NCBI GenBank assembly: GCA_027315315.1
Contig: DAHUYG010000047.1
Span: 1-33,703, forward strand
Length of the DNA stretch: 33,703 bases
Reading direction: 5' to 3'
Origin: Acidimicrobiaceae bacterium
Lineage (GTDB): Bacteria > Actinomycetota > Acidimicrobiia > Acidimicrobiales > RAAP-2
In this document: positions 14,905-23,404 of the stretch, piece by piece
Layout: each line of letters begins with the position of its first letter
Numbering within the stretch: the stretch's first letter is position 1
Translations under genes and position numbers: made by a program
The notes under the pieces: generated by a model
Told to the model about the DNA's origin: nothing
The model's database searches: none
What the model saw: the letters and a program-made list of their open reading frames with translations, nothing else

Positions 14905-15699
14905 GTGGCCAGTTTCACGGCCAAGGATGTGCAACGCCTGCGCCAAGAGACCGGCGCCGGGATGATGGATGCGAAGCGAGCGCTCGAGGCGTGCGACGGC
15001 GACTTCGAGGCTGCGTCCCAGTGGCTCCTCGAACACGGGCTCGCCCAGTTGCAAAAGCGTGAGGATCGCGAGGCAAGTGAGGGTGCCGTGGCCGTCGTGA
15101 AGGACAACGACGTCGCAGCCATCGTCGAGCTGCGCTGCGAGACCGACTTCGTGGCGAAGGCGGCGGAGTTCGTCGCCGTTGCCGACGACCTCGCGGCGCT
15201 GGTCACGGCGGAGGGCGAGGACGCCATTGCGGCGCGTGCGGCCGATGTCGAGCACCTCGCCACGACGCTCAAGGAGAACATCTCGGTCGGCCGGGTCTAC
15301 AGGCTCGAGGCCAAGGAGGACGAGGTCATCGACACCTACCTGCACCAGCAGTCGGGCCGGGGCGTGAACGCCGTCGCCGTCGTCTTGAAGGGTGGCGACA
15401 CCCGTCTCGCCCACGAAGTGGCGCTCACCGCGGCGTTCTCCCGTCCGGCCTACGTGCGCCGCGAGGAGGTCCCCCAAGCCGAGGTGGACCAGCAGCGTCA
15501 GACCCTCGAGGCGCTCTCGCGCAACGAAGGCAAGCCCGAGGCCGCGCTGGAGAAGATCGTCGATGGGCGCCTGAACGGCTGGTTCAAGGAACGGGTGCTC
15601 TTGGAGCAGCCCTCGGCGCACGACGACAAGAAGACCGTTGGCGCGTTGCTGGGCTCGGCCGACATCGTGGCCTTCGCCCAGGTGGTCATCGGCCCCTAA
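14905..15699 (+). CDS. tsf: Elongation factor Ts
   Basis: Guanine-nucleotide exchange factor for EF-Tu. The 264-residue protein has an N-terminal UBA-like module (FTAKDVQRLRQETGAGMMDAKRALE), the conserved TDFVAKAAEF motif that contacts EF-Tu, and two core subdomains ending in KTVGALLGSADIVAFAQV. The GTG at 14905 has GGAGG at 14893-14897 and gives the canonical N-terminus; a longer in-frame reading into rpsB is rejected. It lies 2 bases after rpsB, and pyrH follows after 28 bases. Confidence 0.98.
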   Translation: MASFTAKDVQRLRQETGAGMMDAKRALEACDGDFEAASQWLLEHGLAQLQKREDREASEGAVAVVKDNDVAAIVELRCETDFVAKAAEFVAVADDLAALVTAEGEDAIAARAADVEHLATTLKENISVGRVYRLEAKEDEVIDTYLHQQSGRGVNAVAVVLKGGDTRLAHEVALTAAFSRPAYVRREEVPQAEVDQQRQTLEALSRNEGKPEAALEKIVDGRLNGWFKERVLLEQPSAHDDKKTVGALLGSADIVAFAQVVIGP

Positions 15700-15727
15700 G
15701 GGCGAGGGCCCGGATGGGGAGCGCCAC

Positions 15728-16447
15728 ATGAGCGAGCATCGACGCGTCGTCCTCAAGATGTCCGGCGAGGCCCTCGCTTCGACATCCTCGGAGGAGGTGC
15801 TCGATGCGGCCATCGTCGAGCGCTTCGCCCGTGAGATGGCCGAGGCCCGGGCCGAGCTCGATCTCGAGCTCGCGGTGATGGTCGGCGGGGGCAACATCTG
15901 GCGCGGCACCGTCGGCGCAGGGGTCGGCATGGACCGCGCGACCTCCGACACCATGGGGATGCTCGGCACCGTGATCAACGCCCTCGCGCTTCAAGACGCC
16001 CTTGAGCAACACGGTCAGGACACTCGGGTGCTGACGGCGATCTCCATGGCCGAGGTGGCCGAGCCCTACATCCGGCGCCGGGCCATCCGGCACCTGGAGA
16101 AGGACCGGGTGGTGCTCTTCGCCGCAGGAATGGGCAACCCGTACTTCACGACCGACACCTCGGCCGCCCTGCGGGCCGCCGAGATCGAGGCCGACCTCCT
16201 GTGCAAGGGCACCCACGGGGGGGTCGACGGCGTGTACAGCGCCGATCCCCGCCAGGACCCCAAGGCGACCCGTTTCGACGAGATCTCCTTCAGGGACGTG
16301 GTGGCCAAGGACCTCCGGGTGATGGACCTCACGGCGATCACCTTCTGCATGGACAACGGCCTGCCGATCCGGGTATTCGACCTGATGCCCGAGGGAAACC
16401 TGCGCCGGGCGCTGAGCGGCGAGCAGATCGGTACGCTTGTCAGATGA
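15728..16447 (+). CDS. pyrH: UMP kinase
   Basis: Phosphorylates UMP to UDP in pyrimidine nucleotide synthesis; bacterial PyrH is a hexameric amino-acid-kinase-fold enzyme. The 239-residue protein shows VVLKMSGEAL, VMVGGGNIWRG, the DTMGMLGTVINALALQDALE region, FAAGMGNPYFTTDT and KGTHGGVDGVYSADP, all diagnostic. The ATG at 15728 follows a GGGGAG at 15716-15721. The stop overlaps the frr start (ATGA, 16444-16447), implying coupled synthesis. Confidence 0.98.
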   Translation: MSEHRRVVLKMSGEALASTSSEEVLDAAIVERFAREMAEARAELDLELAVMVGGGNIWRGTVGAGVGMDRATSDTMGMLGTVINALALQDALEQHGQDTRVLTAISMAEVAEPYIRRRAIRHLEKDRVVLFAAGMGNPYFTTDTSAALRAAEIEADLLCKGTHGGVDGVYSADPRQDPKATRFDEISFRDVVAKDLRVMDLTAITFCMDNGLPIRVFDLMPEGNLRRALSGEQIGTLVR

Positions 16448-17013
16448 CCGAGGAGCTCGGCCAGGTGGTCCTCGAGGAGTGCCGGGAAAAGATGGCCAAG
16501 GCGGTCGGCCACGTCCAGGCCGAATTCGAGACGGTGCGCACTGGCCGGGCCAACCCCGCCCTCGTCGAGCGCATCACGGTGGACTACTACGGGACGCCCA
16601 CCCCGCTCCGCCAGCTGGCCGGGTTCAGCGTCCCCGACGCGATGCTGCTCGTGGTGACCCCCTACGACAAGGGGTCGCTCTCGGCGATCGAGAAGGCGAT
16701 CTCCAGCTCGGACCTCGGCATCAACCCGGCGAACGACGGCTCGGTGATCCGTCTCGCCTTCCCGCCACTCACCGAGGAGCGCCGCCGCGAGCTTGTGAAG
16801 GTGGTCCGCCACAAAGCCGAGGAGGGTCGCGTCGCGCTGCGCAACCTCCGGCGCAGCGCCCGCCACGAGCTCGAGGAACTTGAGAAGGACGCGTCGTTGA
16901 CGGCTGACGAGCTGGAGCGGATCGAGAAGGACCTGGAGAAGCTGACCCACGCACAGGTGGAGTCGGTGGACGAGCTGCTCAGGCATAAAGAGCGTCAGCT
17001 CTTGGAGGTCTGA
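16444..17013 (+). CDS. frr: Ribosome recycling factor
   Basis: Acts with EF-G to split post-termination ribosomes. The 189-residue protein has normal RRF length and motifs: FETVRTGRANPALVE, VDYYGTPTPLRQLAGF, DLGINPANDGSVIRLAFPPLTEERR and the long C-terminal helix ending in ELLRHKERQLLEV. The start is the ATG overlapping the pyrH stop. cdsA begins 9 bases downstream, with a G-rich Shine-Dalgarno-like stretch around the frr stop. Confidence 0.98.
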   Translation: MTEELGQVVLEECREKMAKAVGHVQAEFETVRTGRANPALVERITVDYYGTPTPLRQLAGFSVPDAMLLVVTPYDKGSLSAIEKAISSSDLGINPANDGSVIRLAFPPLTEERRRELVKVVRHKAEEGRVALRNLRRSARHELEELEKDASLTADELERIEKDLEKLTHAQVESVDELLRHKERQLLEV

Positions 17014-17022
17014 GGGGGCCCG

Positions 17023-18693
17023 ATGGCGAGAGAAGACGAGCGAGAGGGCCTGGAGCACACCGGGTACCGCAGCGGACGGGTTCGGATCGTCGGCGCCGAG
17101 CCGGCCGGCCGCTCGGCCCCGCCGCGCCCCGAGGACGAGGAACCGCCGCCCACCTGGCGCGATCCGAACTGGCGGGGCGAGGACGGCGGTGACGAGGAGG
17201 GCGAGGCGCCGGGGGCCGTCGTGCCCCCCCTCCCGCACTGGACCGAGCCGGCCACCGGAGAGGTCCCCGCCATCTTGTCCTGGGACACCGAGAGCCGGGA
17301 TGCCGACCCCTTCGCCTCGTTGCCGGGGCCGACCTGGCGCGAGGAGGGTTCGGACTGGGAGGCCCAGGACGACGACTTCGAGCCCTCGATGTTGGCCGGC
17401 GACCGGACCGGCCAGGGCTCGCTCGACAACGGTCCGTCGGACCGCCAGCCCTGGGTGTTCGACCTCCCGGGCTCGGGCTCGGGCACCCGGATCTTCGGCG
17501 ACGCCGAGGAGTGGGACGACGACGAGGCCTGGGACGACCTGGCCAAGGGTGCACCCGGCCCCTCGTGGGTAGGCGAGGAGGACGACGGCCCGATCACCGA
17601 GGTGATCCCGGTGGTGGGCGGTGCCGGGGAACCCTTAGAGGAACTGGCACCCGAGCCCTTCGTGGCCGGCCTGCCCACCACCGACGAGCCGCCGGCGCCC
17701 GAGGACAGCCCGCTCATCGACGACATGGACGCCGCCTTCGAGGAGCCGACGTCGCGGCTGCGCTCGCGGCGCTCCGAACAGCGCGCCGCCGAGCGGCCTG
17801 AGCGCCGCCCGGCTCCACCGCGCCGCTCCGCGACGGACCGCCTGCGCCCGCCGAGCGGTGCCCAGCCCCACGAGGCGCCCCCGCGCAACGTCGGCCTGGC
17901 GATCCTCTCGGGGGTGGTCCTCGGCGCGCTCGCATTGCTCTGCTTCAAGGCCGGCCCGGCCGCTTCGGTGGTGCTCGTCACCGTGGTCGTGTCCATGGCG
18001 GCCGCCGAGGCCTACGCCGCCTTCCGCCAGGGCGGGTACCACCCTGTCACCCTCCTCGGGCTGGTCGCGACGGTCTCGCTGATGGTGGCTGCCTACAACC
18101 GGGGGGAGGCCGCGCTCCCGCTCGTCTTGGTGCTCCTCTTGGCGTTCTGCTTCGTCTGGCACCTCGCCGGGGTGGAGCGCACCGACACGGTGCGTTCCAT
18201 CGGGACGACGCTGTTCGTCTTCGGCTGGGTCGCGGTCTTCGGGTCGTTCGCTGCGCTCTTGGTGTCGCCCACCATGTTCCCGCACCGCCACGGGATCGCC
18301 TTCCTGCTCGGCGGCGTCATCGCGGTGGTCGCCTACGACGTCGGGGCGCTCACCTTCGGTGCATGGCTCGGCCGTCATCCCCTCGCCTCGGTCAGCCCGA
18401 ACAAAACCTGGGAGGGTTTCATCGGCGGGCTGTTCACCTCGGTGATCATCACGACTGTCGTCGTGCACCTGGTCCACCCCTGGACGGTCGGGAAGGCCGC
18501 AGCGCTCGGCGTCGTCGTGTCGATCGTCGCCACCGTCGGCGACCTGTTCGAGTCCACCGTGAAGCGCCACCTCGGGCGCAAGGACATGGGCCGCCTCATG
18601 CCGGGCCACGGGGGGCTCCTCGACCGGGTCGACGGCCTGCTCTTTGCCCTCCCGGCCACGTTCTACCTGGTCATCGCGTTCCACCTGGGGTGA
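17023..18693 (+). CDS. cdsA: Phosphatidate cytidylyltransferase with long acidic N-terminal extension
   Basis: Makes CDP-diacylglycerol from phosphatidate and CTP for phospholipid synthesis at the inner membrane. The catalytic part (about 290-556) has multiple membrane helices, the VSPNKTWEGFIGG motif and the CDS signature (KRHLGRKDMG, then MPGHGGLLDRVDG). What is unusual is the first 285 or so residues: polar, strongly acidic up to about 240, then Arg-rich (245-280), with ten Trp (45, 50, 73, 87, 105, 112, 144, 164, 170, 182). Several sit in related P-[TS]-W-acidic motifs. Typical CdsA proteins are about 270-300 residues in total. The ATG at 17023 gives one continuous open frame, and translation coupled to frr favours it. 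Function of the extension is unknown. Confidence 0.93.
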   Translation: MAREDEREGLEHTGYRSGRVRIVGAEPAGRSAPPRPEDEEPPPTWRDPNWRGEDGGDEEGEAPGAVVPPLPHWTEPATGEVPAILSWDTESRDADPFASLPGPTWREEGSDWEAQDDDFEPSMLAGDRTGQGSLDNGPSDRQPWVFDLPGSGSGTRIFGDAEEWDDDEAWDDLAKGAPGPSWVGEEDDGPITEVIPVVGGAGEPLEELAPEPFVAGLPTTDEPPAPEDSPLIDDMDAAFEEPTSRLRSRRSEQRAAERPERRPAPPRRSATDRLRPPSGAQPHEAPPRNVGLAILSGVVLGALALLCFKAGPAASVVLVTVVVSMAAAEAYAAFRQGGYHPVTLLGLVATVSLMVAAYNRGEAALPLVLVLLLAFCFVWHLAGVERTDTVRSIGTTLFVFGWVAVFGSFAALLVSPTMFPHRHGIAFLLGGVIAVVAYDVGALTFGAWLGRHPLASVSPNKTWEGFIGGLFTSVIITTVVVHLVHPWTVGKAAALGVVVSIVATVGDLFESTVKRHLGRKDMGRLMPGHGGLLDRVDGLLFALPATFYLVIAFHLG

Positions 18694-18746
18694 TTCGGGC
18701 GCCGGTGACCCCGGGGGGGACACCGCCCGATGGCATGCTGGCGTCC

Positions 18747-19928
18747 ATGGGCACATTGCAGGGCGCGCCGGATCACGCCACGGTGAGCCTGGTCGGCTCG
18801 ACGGGCTCGATCGGGACCCAGGCGATCGACGTGGTGCGTGCGAGCAACGGCCGCTTCGAGGTCGTGGCGCTCGCCGCCCAGAGCTCGGTCGACCTGCTCG
18901 CCGAGCAGGCCCGCGAGCTGCGGCCGGCGCTCGTCGCCATCGGTGATCGGGCGCTCGCCCAGAAGGTGTCCGAGCTCGTCCCCTCGGGCACCGAGGTCCT
19001 TGCCGGCCCCGAGGGGCTGGCGGAGGCGGCTCGCGTCGCGGATGTGGTGGTGAACGGGGTCGTGGGGTTCGCCGGGTTGCCGGTGACCCTCGCCGCCCTC
19101 GAGTCCGGGCGGCGCCTCGCCCTCGCCAACAAGGAGTCGCTCATCGCCGGGGCGCCGATCGTCCAGGCGGCCCGGGCGACGCCGGGCGCCGAGATCGTGC
19201 CGGTGGACTCCGAGCACTGTGCGCTCCACCAGTGCCTGCACTCGATCGCCCGACCGAGCGACGTGGCCCGCCTCCTCGTCACGGCGTCGGGCGGCCCGTT
19301 CCGCGGCCGGTCCCTCGCAGAGCTGGGCGAGGTGACCAGGGACGACGCCCTGGCCCACCCGACCTGGAAGATGGGACCCAAGATCACCATCGACTCTTCG
19401 ACGCTCATGAACAAGGGCCTCGAGGTCATCGAGGCCCACGAGCTGTTCGGGATCGACTACGACCGGATCGACGTCGTCGTCCACCCCCAGTCCATCGTCC
19501 ACTCGATGGTGGAGCTGGTCGACGGGGCCACGCTCGCCCAGCTGTCGGTGCCCGACATGCGCCTCCCGATCGGCTACGCGATGGGATACCCCGAGCGCCT
19601 CGGGGTGCCCTTCGGGCCGATCGACTGGTCCAAGCCCATGGAGCTGACCTTCGAGTCTCCGGATCTCACTGTCTTCGGCTGCGTCGAGCTCGCCTATCGC
19701 GCCGGGCGGGCCGGCGGCGGGGCACCGGCGTGGCTCAACGCGGCCAACGAGGTCGCGGTGGCCGCCTTCCTCGCCGACCGCATCGCGTGGCTCTCCATCG
19801 CCGAGGTGGTGGCCGAGACCCTGGACGCCTATGACGGGGCGCCGATCGGCTCCCTGGAGGCGGTGCTCGCTGCGGACCGCGCAGCGCGGGTGCGGGCCAC
19901 CGCTGCGGTCGAGCGGCGCATGCGATGA
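18747..19928 (+). CDS. dxr: 1-deoxy-D-xylulose 5-phosphate reductoisomerase
   Basis: Second enzyme of the MEP isoprenoid pathway: it converts DXP to MEP with NADPH and a divalent metal. The 393-residue protein has the NADPH-binding start VSLVGSTGSIGTQAIDVV, ALANKESLIAGAP, the metal/substrate motif VPVDSEHCALHQCL, the SGGPFRG loop, WKMGPKITIDSSTLMNKGLEVIEAH and HPQSIVHSMVE. ATG 18747 is chosen because CATGCT (18734-18739) lies 7 bases upstream in the pattern seen for leaderless genes; ATG 18735, four codons earlier, is possible. The stop overlaps the next start (ATGA). It is in the usual cdsA-dxr-rip-ispG cluster. Confidence 0.95.
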   Translation: MGTLQGAPDHATVSLVGSTGSIGTQAIDVVRASNGRFEVVALAAQSSVDLLAEQARELRPALVAIGDRALAQKVSELVPSGTEVLAGPEGLAEAARVADVVVNGVVGFAGLPVTLAALESGRRLALANKESLIAGAPIVQAARATPGAEIVPVDSEHCALHQCLHSIARPSDVARLLVTASGGPFRGRSLAELGEVTRDDALAHPTWKMGPKITIDSSTLMNKGLEVIEAHELFGIDYDRIDVVVHPQSIVHSMVELVDGATLAQLSVPDMRLPIGYAMGYPERLGVPFGPIDWSKPMELTFESPDLTVFGCVELAYRAGRAGGGAPAWLNAANEVAVAAFLADRIAWLSIAEVVAETLDAYDGAPIGSLEAVLAADRAARVRATAAVERRMR

Positions 19929-21205
19929 CCTACGCCCCGCCCGCGCCGCCACCGGTCGCGCCGCCGACGCCGCGCCAGACCGGGGCGATCGTCCGACTCG
20001 TCCTCGGGGTGGGCGCGCTCGCGGCGGTCCTCTTCCTCCTCGGCCTGGGCGACCTCTTCTTGGTGATCGTGGCGATCGTCGCCATGGTGATGCTGCACGA
20101 GGCCGGCCACTTCGCCACCGCCAAGTGGGGCCACATGAAGGTGACGGAGTTCTTCTTGGGCTTCGGGCCCCGACTGTGGTCGGTGCGGGTGGGGGAGACC
20201 GAATACGGGGTGAAGGCGATCCCGGCCGGGGGCTACGTGAAGATCCCCGGGATGACCAACCTCGAGGAGATCGACCCGGTCGACGAGCCGCGCACCTATC
20301 GCCAGCAGCCCTTCCACAAGCGGATCATCGTCGCCTCGGCCGGGTCGTTCATGCATTTCGTGATGGCCTTCGTCCTCGCCTGGGCAGCCCTCGTGTTCAT
20401 CGGGCCCCAGTCCAACGGCCGGGCCGAGATCGCCGGATTCAACGCGTTCTCCGGCCAGGCCCAGAACCCCGCCCAGCGGGCCGGACTCGAGGTTGGCGAC
20501 GTCATCGTGGCCGTGAACGGGCACCCCTTGTCGAACGTCGACCAGTTGACGGGCGCCATCCAGCGCTCGTCGGGCCGGCGGGTCCTCCTCGAGGTCCAGC
20601 GGGGCTCGCGCATGCTCTCGCTCAGCGTGGTGCCCGAGCGGCGCCGCTACGAGGTGAACGGGCACCCCCAGACGAGCGGCGAGATCGGGGTCCTGCTCGG
20701 CGGCGTGAACGTCCCGGAGAATCCGCTCGGCGCGCTCGGGGGGGCGGGCGTCGTCATCGGGCAGACCACCGCCAACGCCTTCAGCGGGCTCGGGCAGGTG
20801 TTCTCACCGAGCGGGCTGGCCAACTACGTGCACCAGGTGGTGAACCCGACGGCGGCGGCCAGGGCCGCCCAGGCCAACACCCCGAGACCCGAGTCGATCA
20901 TCGGGGCCGTGCGCACCGCGGTCCAGGGAGCGCAGGCCGGCGCCGCCTACCTCCTCGAGGTGCTCATCGCCCTCAACATCTTCTTCGGGATCCTGAACAT
21001 GCTCCCGATGCTCCCCCTCGACGGGGGGCACGTCGCCATCGCCCTCTACGAGCGGGTCCGGACCCGGCGGGGACGGCCCTTCTACCAAGCCGACGCTGCC
21101 AAGCTGGCGCCGGTCGCCTACGGCTTCGTCGTCTTGTTGATCCTCCTCGTGACCTCCGCCGCGTACCTCGACATCACCCACCCGGTGGCCAACCCCTTCG
21201 GGTGA
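19925..21205 (+). CDS. rip: Site-2 intramembrane metalloprotease (Rip1/RseP family)
   Basis: A membrane zinc protease that cuts transmembrane substrates, such as anti-sigma factors, within the bilayer. The 426-residue protein has an N-terminal Pro-rich cytoplasmic tail, a first membrane segment (about 25-57) with the zinc motif HEAGH (58-62), a second (about 137-160), one PDZ domain (about 165-240), and C-terminal membrane segments with the third-ligand motif LDGGH (Asp366). The start ATG overlaps the dxr stop by four bases. The gene lies between dxr and ispG, the standard actinobacterial position. No anti-sigma factor substrate is encoded nearby. Confidence 0.95.
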   Translation: MTYAPPAPPPVAPPTPRQTGAIVRLVLGVGALAAVLFLLGLGDLFLVIVAIVAMVMLHEAGHFATAKWGHMKVTEFFLGFGPRLWSVRVGETEYGVKAIPAGGYVKIPGMTNLEEIDPVDEPRTYRQQPFHKRIIVASAGSFMHFVMAFVLAWAALVFIGPQSNGRAEIAGFNAFSGQAQNPAQRAGLEVGDVIVAVNGHPLSNVDQLTGAIQRSSGRRVLLEVQRGSRMLSLSVVPERRRYEVNGHPQTSGEIGVLLGGVNVPENPLGALGGAGVVIGQTTANAFSGLGQVFSPSGLANYVHQVVNPTAAARAAQANTPRPESIIGAVRTAVQGAQAGAAYLLEVLIALNIFFGILNMLPMLPLDGGHVAIALYERVRTRRGRPFYQADAAKLAPVAYGFVVLLILLVTSAAYLDITHPVANPFG

Positions 21206-21241
21206 GCCCCGGCCGGTGAACGGTCCGACGCGGTCCCGGGG

Positions 21242-21247
21242 CACAAT
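21242..21247 (+). promoter_or_regulatory. Weak putative -10 box upstream of ispG
   Basis: CACAAT ends 6 bases before the ispG GTG at 21254, which has no Shine-Dalgarno sequence. The first base departs from TANNNT. ispG may be leaderless or may be read from the upstream operon. Confidence 0.3.
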
Positions 21248-21253
21248 GGGGGC

Positions 21254-22489
21254 GTGGAGATCTCGGGGAACCTGCTGCCGGCGCGTAAGAAGACCCGTCA
21301 GATCCACGTGGGCGACGTGGCGGTCGGCGGCGGGGCGCCCGTCTCGGTCCAGTCGATGACCACCACCCAGACCGCCGACGTCGACGGCACCCTCGCCCAG
21401 ATCTACGCCCTGGCGGCGGCCGGGGCCGACATCGTCCGGTGCACCTGCAACGAGGAGGCGGCCGCCGAGGGTCTGGCGCAGATCGTGCCGCGCTCGCCGG
21501 TGCCGATCGTGGCCGACATCCACTTCCACCATAAGATGGCCCTGGCGGCGCTCGAGGCGGGGGTCCAGGGGCTGCGCCTCAACCCCGGCAACCTCCGCAA
21601 GGAGGCCGAGATCAAGCTCGTCGCCTCGGAGGCCAAGGACCGGGGCGTGCCCATCCGGATCGGGGTGAACGCCGGGTCGCTCGACAAGGACCTCTACGAG
21701 CGATTCGGGGGGGCGACGCCCGAGGCACTCGTCGAGTCGGCCAAGAAGGAGCTCGCCTACTTCGCCGAGGTCGACTTCGAGGACGTGAAGATCTCGGTCA
21801 AGGCATCGTCGGTCGCCCTCATGATCGCCGCCTACCGCCTGGCCTCGGAGACCTTCGACCACCCGCTCCACCTCGGGGTCACCGAGGCGGGGCCGCCCCC
21901 GGCGGGCCTCGTGAAGGGCACCGCCGGGATCGGGGCCCTCCTCGCCGAGGGGATCGGCGACACCATCCGCTACTCGCTCACCGCCGACCCCGTTGAGGAG
22001 GCGAAGGCCGGCCGCCAGCTCCTCGAGTCCCTGGGGCTGCGCGAGCGAAAGGGCCTCGACCTGATCGCTTGCCCGTCGTGCGGGCGTGCCCAGGTCGACG
22101 TGATCGCGGTGGCCAAGGCGGCCCAGGAGGCGCTCGAGGATCGCAATCTGCCGATCCAGGTCGCGGTGATGGGGTGTGTCGTGAACGGCCCGGGCGAGGC
22201 GCGGGGCGCCGACATCGGCATCGCGGCGGGCCGCCACAAGGGCCACCTCTTCATCCGGGGCGAGATCGTCCGGGTGGTCCCCGAGGACGAGATGGTGGAG
22301 GCGCTGGTGGCCGAGGCCGAGCGCTTGGTGGCCGAGGGGGTCGAGGCCCGCCTGGCCGCCGCCGACAAGAGCGCGGCGGCCGAGGCCGAGGCGGACCGAC
22401 AGGCCCTGCTCGACGAGGGTGGCAGCGACCCCAACGCCGCCCGGTTCAAGATCGAGAACATCCGCCGACGGGTCGAGGGGGACGAGTGA
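21254..22489 (+). CDS. ispG: 4-hydroxy-3-methylbut-2-enyl diphosphate synthase
   Basis: Converts MEcPP to HMBPP in the MEP pathway using a [4Fe-4S] cluster. The 411-residue protein has the TIM-barrel half (about 15-260: VSVQSMTTTQT, IVRCTCNEEAA, IVADIHFHHKMAL, LRLNPGN) and the C-terminal reductase-like domain. The cluster ligands Cys273 and Cys276 (CPSCGR), Cys308 (MGCVVNGPGEA) and Glu315 are present. The C-terminus carries an extra Ala/Glu-rich stretch after about residue 360. The GTG at 21254 follows rip by 48 bases. A hairpin at 22512-22531 follows the stop. Confidence 0.96.
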   Translation: MEISGNLLPARKKTRQIHVGDVAVGGGAPVSVQSMTTTQTADVDGTLAQIYALAAAGADIVRCTCNEEAAAEGLAQIVPRSPVPIVADIHFHHKMALAALEAGVQGLRLNPGNLRKEAEIKLVASEAKDRGVPIRIGVNAGSLDKDLYERFGGATPEALVESAKKELAYFAEVDFEDVKISVKASSVALMIAAYRLASETFDHPLHLGVTEAGPPPAGLVKGTAGIGALLAEGIGDTIRYSLTADPVEEAKAGRQLLESLGLRERKGLDLIACPSCGRAQVDVIAVAKAAQEALEDRNLPIQVAVMGCVVNGPGEARGADIGIAAGRHKGHLFIRGEIVRVVPEDEMVEALVAEAERLVAEGVEARLAAADKSAAAEAEADRQALLDEGGSDPNAARFKIENIRRRVEGDE

Positions 22490-22511
22490 GCGGATCGGCG
22501 CTGCGGCCACG

Positions 22512-22531
22512 GGCCCGCTGAGCGCTGGGCC
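22512..22531 (+). terminator. Hairpin after ispG
   Basis: GGCCC (22512-22516) pairs with GGGCC (22527-22531) and encloses CGCTGAGCG, which can itself fold. It lies 23 bases past the ispG stop. No T-tract; a weak terminator call. Confidence 0.3.
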
Positions 22532-22557
22532 GGGTTCCAAGGAGCGCCCGGGAGGTC

Positions 22558-23360
22558 ATGCGGCGGGCCGCTCCCTGGCTCCTCGTGATCGCGGTCACCC
22601 TGTTCGCGGGGGATCGGCCGCCCTCGGCGCGGCGATGGCTCCCCCCGCCCTGGGCCCGGCGACGGCCCCACCCGGCGCCCCCTCGTGGGCCCAGGTGCTG
22701 AGGGCGACCGAGGCGTCCGGCTCGGCGAGGGTCACCCTCCAGTCCTCCCACAACGGTCGGGTCCAGGTGAACAGCGGGACCGTGGACTTCGCGACCGGTC
22801 GGGCCCGCATGGTGCGCAAAACGACCGGCTCGGGTGGCATCGAACTCGGCGGCACGGAGATCGCGGCGGGCGGCAACCTGTACCTTTTGCTCCGATCCGG
22901 CGTCGGCGGCCCGACGCGCTGGATCGAGGTTCTCGACGAGCCGGCGCGTGACGCCTTTCCGTTGCTCTTCCCGACGAGCGCGCTCTATCGGGGCCTCGAC
23001 GGCGCCTCCGGGTTGACAGCGGAGGGACCGGCCGTCGTCGACGGAGTACCCACGACGGGATATCGGGTCCGTTCTTCTTGTGTCACCTCGCCCGGGTCGA
23101 TCACCCGCCTGGCGATCTGGGTCGACGACGAGCACCGCATGGTCGAGGTCCAAGCGGTCCTCGGGTCGGGCCGGCGCCGTGCGACGGTGGTGACCGTGGA
23201 CCTCGGGGACTTCGGGCGCGCCTCGAGCGTCGTGGCGCCAGGGGGTCCCGCCACGACCGACCCGTCGATCTCGCTCGGCCGCGGAGCGATCACGGCAACC
23301 TTCACGATCGGGCGCCCGAAGGCCTGCACGGGCGGGCTCTGGGCCTCCGCCGCGGGGTAG
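22558..23360 (+). pseudogene. Frameshifted gene for a secreted LppX/LolA-like protein
   Basis: An ATG at 22558 (GGAGG only 2 bases upstream, AAGGAG 13 bases upstream) begins a clear signal peptide, MRRAAPWLLVIAVTLFAG. That frame then turns low-complexity and stops at 22699-22701. The mature-looking protein continues in another frame, from about 22608 to the TAG at 23358-23360. Adding one G to the run at 22608-22612 would join the two into a 267-residue protein. The mature part (SWAQVLRATEASGSARVTL, then VDFATGRARMVRK, NLYLLLRS, VDGVPTTGYRV, and LAIWVDDEHRMVEVQ) resembles the LppX/LprG and LolA-like lipid-binding fold. No lipobox is visible. It may be a real frameshift or a base-call error in the G run. 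ATG 22635 could start a version without a signal peptide. Confidence 0.65.
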
Positions 23361-23393
23361 ACGGCCCAGGATCGGGGCGTCGGGGTCGACGGA

Positions 23394-23399
23394 TAACCT
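23394..23399 (+). promoter_or_regulatory. Putative -10 box for leaderless proS
   Basis: TAACCT ends 5 bases before the proS ATG at 23405. There is no Shine-Dalgarno sequence. A -35 element is not evident. Confidence 0.4.
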
Positions 23400-23404
23400 T
23401 GCGC

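Noticed and set aside
22605..22614. Canonical programmed -1 ribosomal slippage site in the LppX-like gene
   Set aside because: The G run gives a -1 overlap, but the second codon of the would-be heptamer (GAT) does not re-pair well, and no downstream pseudoknot is evident. A one-base indel or sequencing error is simpler.
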